A stretch of 64,000 nt of DNA from Thozetella sp. PMI_491. Taxonomy: Eukaryota > Ascomycota > Sordariomycetes > Chaetosphaeriales > Chaetosphaeriaceae. The notes beneath the pieces are model-generated. The model did no database searches. It had not been told where the DNA came from and saw only the letters and a list, made by a program, of their open reading frames with translations. Shown in pieces: positions 57,901 to 64,000 of the stretch. The position numbers and the translations under genes are program-made. Location: assembly GCA_021432635.1 (NCBI GenBank), contig MU270029.1, forward strand, positions 124,001 through 188,000, written 5' to 3'. Each line of letters starts with the position of its first letter. The first letter of the stretch is position 1.

Positions 57901-58683
57901 TTTCCCGCGGGCGATACTGCGTAGGAGTCTGGTCCGCAAGAGGTATTCGCTACGCCACGAAGCAAGGTTGGTCAGGCGAGCAAAGTACCGGAATTCGGAC
58001 TTGACCCTGTCCGATTCATCTTCCCAGTCGTCCCGGGCTTGCTTTGATGTGGCACTGATGGAGTCCTGGCCGGGGAAGTAACGTAGGAAGGCCGCCCGCC
58101 AGGCATAAGGGGTCGTGACAATGGCATAGAATCGCTTCGACACCAAGGCTACGCTCCCATGAGAGTCTGGGTGCAGATGGGAGATAATGTGTGTCAAGAT
58201 CTCTGCAAGCACGGTTAGCCACTATCCAAGGAGACAGCTCTTCCAAGGGGACTAAGGAGGCTGACCATTTGGGAAGTCTGTCAGCTGAACGCCTGTCGAG
58301 GGAGAGCCGGCACGCTTGATGACTTGGAAACCCAGCGGATGTCGAGACAGGTTCCTCGGCGAGGTAGGCGTCACAGCGTTCTCATATTCGAATATTCGTT
58401 GGCCAGCAATGGGGTACCGCGGTTTCCGAGCGGAGCTGCTGCTGTCGAAGCTCAATCGACGCAGTCTCTCTTCGAGCTGATCGGCATCGAGAGCGTCGGC
58501 AGACGCGGCTGCGCCGGTCGCGCTTGCGCCGGGCGAGGGGCTGCGCGATCGCGAGTGCTGAGCATGACCACCGAAGGTATCTGGTTGAGGGCGAGGCAGG
58601 CCATATTGGGAGGTGGGTTCGCGGCAAGAGGGAGCGTTTGTCTGAGATGCAGGTTGGAAAGTCTCGGATGGCTCTAGTTGCAT
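54991..58683 (-). CDS. UFO1: F-box/WD40 protein with ubiquitin-interacting motifs, UFO1-like
   Basis: Probable substrate receptor of an SCF ubiquitin ligase. Two exons (58683-58266, 58202-54991) give 1209 residues. After a Ser/Pro-rich N-terminus, an F-box begins near residue 134 (LTDFPNEILTHIISHLHP) and continues HGSVALVSKRFYAIVTTPYAWRA. The central 700 residues contain WD-type blades, of which VVVWNMRDIS, GLVQTWDPLAS and FLRSWTYSS are clearest, interrupted by Pro/Ser-rich insertions. Near the end are three UIM-type helices: EEEAIRYAQMISEES (987-1001), AQIQRAIRLSLLEG (1067-1080) and DLELALALSLQEEEEA (about 1151-1166). F-box, WD repeats and three UIMs together is the plan of yeast Ufo1. The intron (63 nt, donor GTCAGC, branch CTAAC) lies within the F-box. 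Orthology is inferred from architecture. Confidence 0.85.
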
Positions 58684-61458
58684 AAAGTAGTATTCGGGAA
58701 CACGGGGGAAGGAGGTTCAGACTGTGCTAAGTCAATATGCACAGTCGACGGAGGGGATGAACGATGTCGTTAGGAGTTCTGCGAAACGAGAGGGATCTGC
58801 CAGGTCGATGATACCGGTGTTGATGGATGACGAGGTGACGTGTTCGAGTTTTTGGAACAGGATCGCGTCGTTACGGAAAGCACTGCGGGAGATTAGATCC
58901 GACGCGGAATTTGCCGACGAAATCCCGACCAAGGCCCGGCCGTAGCTTCCGGGCCGGAGCTTTCAGCTTCACGGGGCCGTTATTTACTTCTTTCTTCACT
59001 CGATTCCCTTCTCTTACGCAAACCGAAACCTATTATACCCAGTCTGGTTCGCGTGTATTTACTTCAGAGTATCTTGTCTAGATTCTAATCCATACCGTCC
59101 TATGAATCTGCCCAGCACCAGAGCCAGCATGACAGTGCTTCGCCTTCGTGCACATACAGCCGGTGAAAATGTTCTAGTGCACTCAAGCCCTAGTGACTCA
59201 CCCGGAGTAAGCTTGGTCAATACCCTTTCTGTCCTGTTCGGTGCATCATTGGTTCGTCGTGTGCCTAGGCTATGTATGGGATTAGGCCGTCTGCTTGCTC
59301 CTCCGTTGGGTGCACGCGCGCCGCGCGGCTGCAACATCATAAAAAAGGAACTAGCAGAACCATTCGACTTTCACCAGGTCCGTCGCAATCGTGCAGTGTC
59401 ACCGTCAACACACTAGGCTCAATATCCGGTGCCCCGGGGAGACGGGCCAACGCTGGTAAAAAATCGAGACCCCGCTAGTGGTCGCGTAGGACACGCCTGT
59501 TGTTGGTGGTGCTATGAAGGGACCAGAAACGCATGATGATGTGGTTTCCCTGCACAACGGCGTGGGAGACCCCTCTTCTTGGCGAATGGCCTGCCGACTC
59601 CTTCCCATGTTGCGTGGATGGGTGGTGCGTTTGCTTGTGCTCCTTTAAATCACCTCTCGGTACCGCTACCGGATCGGTGCCTGCGGCCCTGGGCCGCGAG
59701 GCATTTTTGGCCGTGAGGGAGGGGGGAACTCCCAGGACAAGGGCGAGAGCCTCGATGCATCCAGGCTGGCACTGCATATGACGCAAGGTCGTTGGCGAAG
59801 CGACAGCCGTACGACTACTGTTCGCTTCTGTTCCGAGCCGGGCACATCACTCGTGTCGTGCTTCCCATATCCACAGCGGGAGTGGCCGTTTTGACTATTG
59901 AATGTCGAAGCAGCAATTCAAAGCTGCCTAGCACTTTCTAGAAGTTCACGGTGCTACGACGACTAGTGAGATCAACACGCAGCATTCCTATCCGGTGGCC
60001 CAAGGGACGATCAGATCACAGCGGAGATGCTAAGATAAGAAGGATGGGCATGTCGGGGGGAGGCACAGTAGAACCCCGCAAAAAGCACCATCACCCATCC
60101 TCCCATCCCTCCACCGGGCGCCCACAGCTCCATCACGCTCCCTCCCACGCACAGGGGGCGGGGATGCAAGAGGGTACATAGTACAGGTTGCACCACACCG
60201 ACTGCAGACCCGCAATATGTTCCCATTGGTGTGGCGCGCCGTAATTCCGCGCTGCCTGCTCCATGAGGGTTAGCCATGGAAAGCTATTGCAAACTTGGCA
60301 GACGCCCAAGGTGCAAGGCGTCGCGCTCGAAAGCGAAGATGGTGGCAGCATAGCACGCGCCAAATGTGCATGGCGGCGTCACCGACTTTCGAGGGATTGT
60401 ACAGTAGCCCCTCCTCCTCAGGGCGCGCTCTGTCCCTAAAGGCGATCGCGAAGGGCGGCCCGCTCGGGAGCCAAACGCTGCTTTTGGCTGGCATCTGAAT
60501 CTGGAGAGATCGCCAGCTGGCCAAAGCGTCCTGTCGCGGAGGCATTCCTCGACGCCGAGGTTACTTGATCGAGCCGGACAACGACCCGCCCCATGTTCGC
60601 AAACCCCAGACAGTCGCGACAGGGCAGAGATGGCAGGTCCATCCATTGTGGGGCCGCGAGAGCGTCAGATCGTTTCCGGTTTGGTATATCTCATGCCCTG
60701 CACCGAAAGGGCTCGTCCGCCGAAACGGCGACGGGCGTCAGTTGAGACGAGAAACGCGAGAAGCGGTAGCATTCGCCCCAAAAGTCGCCATCTCAACACA
60801 TTATAGGAAAAGGGGCGAGAGCGCGAGGAGGCTGAGAAAGATGCAGCCAGGGCCTAGATCTATCCGCATTTCTCGATGAAGATCCGAGCCTCAGGGTCCG
60901 GCGGGAATCTCTTATATGGATGCCTGTTCTTAATCCTCCGGAACCTGTGTCGCGACCGGGGTTCCAGTTATCGCTCTGCTATCAGCTCGCGCTCTAGGGT
61001 CCGCAGACACACTCCCATGGGCGATGTTGGGGCTACACAGCGCCAAGCTAGTACGGAGTAGAGGAGGGATAAGGTCGATTGATTGAAACAGAGACCAGCG
61101 GACAGCGCACGGTGCACCGCTTGTGTAGGGATTCCCCTCCCCCCTTGGCACTTGGCAGGGTATTGAAGAATATCACTGTGTGATGGGCCATCAGAAGCCC
61201 AGAAGTTTGGTACTCGCATGGGCATGTTCGTAATCGAGCCTATCAACTGCCTTGGTGGTCAAACCCCAATGTCCGGGGCCTGAAGCATCATCCTGCTTGC
61301 TGGGAGAAGGAGCATGTTGGATGACCCGACAGCCTGGAACTGTCTCTGAGCCAACGATCTGAGCTGAGAATGCGGTGGCAAAAAGCTCGTCATGCCATAC
61401 ATACGAGAGGCAAAGCGGCCCGAGCAGGCTGCCCAATGAGACTCAAGGGAGGCGAGAC

Positions 61459-61474
61459 AAAAAAAAAAAAAAAA
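61459..61474 (+). repeat. 16-nt poly-A tract
   Basis: Sixteen consecutive A bases in a noncoding region. There is no adjacent LINE- or SINE-like sequence that I can recognise. Confidence 0.85.
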
Positions 61475-63290
61475 GGAGATCACAGGTCATAATTAGAACA
61501 AACCCTTCCAATAGAAATGTAAAATTAGCACGGGGAAGCAGAAAGGTCGAGACGTGCGACGCCGTCCACCAGCTTTTGGCAGCATTTGTGAGGTTCTTTT
61601 GATACTGTACACAGTACAGGATTACAGCATGCGGTGCAAGCGGCTATTGCGACACACGGAGTGTCCAGAAAGTATTCAATATTTTAGTCGTTGGTTTGTG
61701 GGTGTCCGTCCGACTGGGCCTCCGATGCAGCTGGATCCTTGGGAGAGATCCACACTAGCATGCGGAGACCAAAAGTGCGAAGTACCGATTGAAGGTGGCC
61801 CGGGAGGCGGTATGTACGGAGTAGCAAGGGACCCGTGGCCTTGCGACGTGACTTGGTAAGCTACCAAGCGCCTGCCGCTAGTATCCGCCGGACCAAGGGT
61901 GGGATTCGCCCCCTTCGTCCAAGTGGCGGTGCGCCCTTGGGACGCCGAGTGCTGCCGTGCCATTGGTTCCAGCGCTGTGGTCTGGAGGCGGGAGACTTCG
62001 CGGGAGGTACCGCTCAGTTCCAGCTCCCCGTATAAGCGTCGATTGGCGAGCCTGCGAACACGTTCCATGTCAATGCAAAAAATAAAACTCGGACCACGAA
62101 CCAAACCCGAGGCAAACACAAAAAAGCAAGGTCACCGCCCCAGCCCCTCGGGTTGGTTGGTGCTTTCCGGAATAGGGGGTGGGAAGTACCACAGAAAGAG
62201 TTCACCGAGTCAACAGAGACATCTGCCAGCCTTCAGGGGAAACTTTGCTCGGCGGGTTGGGAGCAAACATGGCAGCCGTCTCTTGATTTGTCGGCTAGCT
62301 AGTAGGCGCTGATATCCGGCTTGCAGGTCGGCATCTGACGGCGGACAAATGACAAGATAGAGGCCCAGTGCCGGGCTCCCCAGGCATCTGGGTCCGGTGT
62401 GCCAGACGGGAAAAGAAGTTCGGCAGCGGAGGTTTGAGTTTGGCGCTCCAGTTGGCTGCCGAGTTTAATGGCGATGTCCCGCGCGACGCCGGCCGACGTT
62501 CTAGAACTCGCTCTACGAAAAGTATACTCGGATGAATGGCTGGAAACTGACCTCCACTCGGCGCAACTAATAGTAGTAGTGCTCGCACCGGCCCCTTGTC
62601 TTCAACTAAGCGGAAACAATATCCCAATCGCTATGGGGCGAAAAAGAACAGGGGGCGACCAAGGGCTTGTACGGACTTGTACCTACTGGCGATGTATACA
62701 GGCTACTATACGGACCATACATAGTACGGGGGACCGCACTGGGGGGGGTCTAATCCACCGTTTTGGCCCGGATCGCAACGGAAGGTAGCATTCGCCTCGG
62801 GAAGCTCGATCCACAAATACCGTCAAGGCCTTTTTGCCTCGCACTGTACGTGGAACAACCCCCCTCCCCACCCCCTGGGACGCCCCGCGAGCGAGCGCCT
62901 TCGCCCAGCCGGCTCTCGCACATGGCGTACAGAACCTCAGGCTGGCCCCGAGAAGCCCAAATGAGAGAGACATCTCGGAGGAGACTGCCCGTCAGTGTAA
63001 ACGCCAGACACGTTCGAGACAAGCTACGGCCAAGAGAGCGAGGCGCAGGAATGCATCCGGCCTGGGCCTCTCTCTCTTTTTGTTTCGCAATTGCGTGCAA
63101 CTCGAGGCATGCAAGAATGCCAACGGGCGCGGGTTCGGCCCTTCTCCTGCTTCGTTTATGTGCGACATGATGCTACTCTCTCCTGTTGCTGTTACCGTCG
63201 GTCCCGTCGTGGTGGTTGACCTGTCAAGTTTGGCAGGTTCGGCAGCCGAGTGCGAAGGAATAACAGTGGTGTTTTTTTTGTCACTGCACG

Positions 63291-63358
<68 letters not shown>
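63291..63358 (+). repeat. 68-nt poly-C tract
   Basis: Sixty-eight consecutive C bases with no interruption, flanked by CACTGCACG and TTCCCCCTCTCTC. This is far longer than chance allows and the length is likely to vary between cells, cultures and sequencing runs. Confidence 0.9.
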
Positions 63359-64000
63359 TTCCCCCTCTCTCAAAAAATTCATCGCACGAGCCGGTAACAA
63401 CCTAGGTTTTTACCCGGCGACTCGGTACGCCTGATCCCAGCACCTCCGACGCTTATTGGGGCCAGTGGTGCCAGCGGTACGTACCTCCGACGAACCAGCC
63501 GCCCGCTTGGGTCCTGCATAATTTAAACCTGCCAGCTCGACCTAGCTGGCTACCGTCGGAGGGGGCATGGCATATCAGCCTGTGTCATAGGTTGCTGCTT
63601 CTCCCCCTCTGCCCCTCTCCTTCAGGGCCCCGTGGAGCGTCGCGTCCCCTGCTCTGCAGTACTCAGTAGGTACGCGGCCACGACGCTTCTGCTCCATGCA
63701 CCCTAGTACGGGGTAGGTACAGGTACTATGTATTATGCCCAAGCAAGAGCCAAGTGGGCTTCGCGCCCAAGGCCGGAAGCACTGCAGGCAGGCAGATTCA
63801 GTTTTCCTGCCCCCAAGGACGGGATCGCTCACCTCGGCTTGCTGCATTGGGCTAGGTGAGACTCTTCAGCGAATTATCCAATGATGACCTCGCGCTCGCT
63901 CCCCCCTCTACCGTTGGGCAGGAGGAGAAAGGCAGCCATCTGGGGCTACATACCACTGTGGTCAGGCCGGCGCCAAAGTCGCGAGCCTAGCCTCCCCTTA

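Larger units (their letters stand above)
58684..64000. other. Gene-poor 5.3-kb block at the right edge
   Basis: No gene is supported. After the UFO1-like promoter, a pyrimidine-rich stretch (58985-59020) precedes an ATG frame at 59102-59416 (104 residues) with unconvincing composition. A 16-A run lies at 61459-61474, and a 68-C run at 63291-63358. CGGAGTA motifs recur near 61050 and 61815. The sequence past 63640 contains several GTAGGTAC-type repeats. No tRNA or 5S rRNA gene was seen by eye. Confidence 0.5.

Overview
The window is a stretch of nuclear chromosome from a filamentous ascomycete. Introns are short (52-155 nt) with fungal donors (GTAAGT/GTRNGY) and CTAAC/CTGAC branch points 10-25 nt before the acceptor. 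Coding sequence is GC-rich with C/G third positions, and genes are spaced by 0.1-5 kb. The protein sequences read most like Sordariomycetes (Neurospora/Chaetomiaceae type); that placement is from memory of the families, not from a search.

Nineteen protein genes can be supported, eighteen of them complete. Left to right: carnitine acetyltransferase CAT2 (-, its 3' end lies beyond the left edge); SWI3/RSC8 remodeller subunit (-); ETF alpha (+) converging on NADPH:adrenodoxin reductase (-); a four-TM protein of unknown function (+); mismatch repair PMS1 (-); GPI inositol deacylase BST1 (+); a double zinc-knuckle protein (+); AP-2 sigma (-); Csm1/Pcs1 kinetochore protein (-); Msp1 AAA ATPase (+); cystathionine beta-lyase (+); SERINC/TMS1 (-); a nodulin-like MFS carrier (+); Ist1 (-); pyruvate kinase (-); a BRE4/FUSC-type 1254-residue membrane protein (+); SPT3 (-); and a UFO1-like F-box/WD40/UIM protein (-).

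The content is mostly housekeeping: mitochondrial and peroxisomal carbon metabolism (CAT2, ETF alpha, adrenodoxin reductase, Msp1, pyruvate kinase), chromatin and chromosome biology (SWI3, SPT3, Csm1, PMS1), and membrane traffic (BST1, AP-2 sigma, Ist1, SERINC). I see no operon, biosynthetic cluster, CRISPR array, intact mobile element, tRNA or rRNA gene. CAT2 and ETF alpha share CCTCGG motifs upstream, which may tie them to fatty-acid control; PMS1 has a promoter-proximal MluI cell-cycle box.

Four gene-poor blocks (15.9-21.0, 24.5-26.8, 36.0-39.6 and 58.7-64.0 kb) hold homopolymers, short repeats and an assembly gap of 260 N that abuts a C tract. A 68-nt pure C run lies at 63.3 kb. No convincing new biological system was found. 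The most novel-looking items are the zinc-knuckle gene with its leader intron, the four-TM protein, the in-frame optional first intron of CAT2, and the G/C homopolymer fields.
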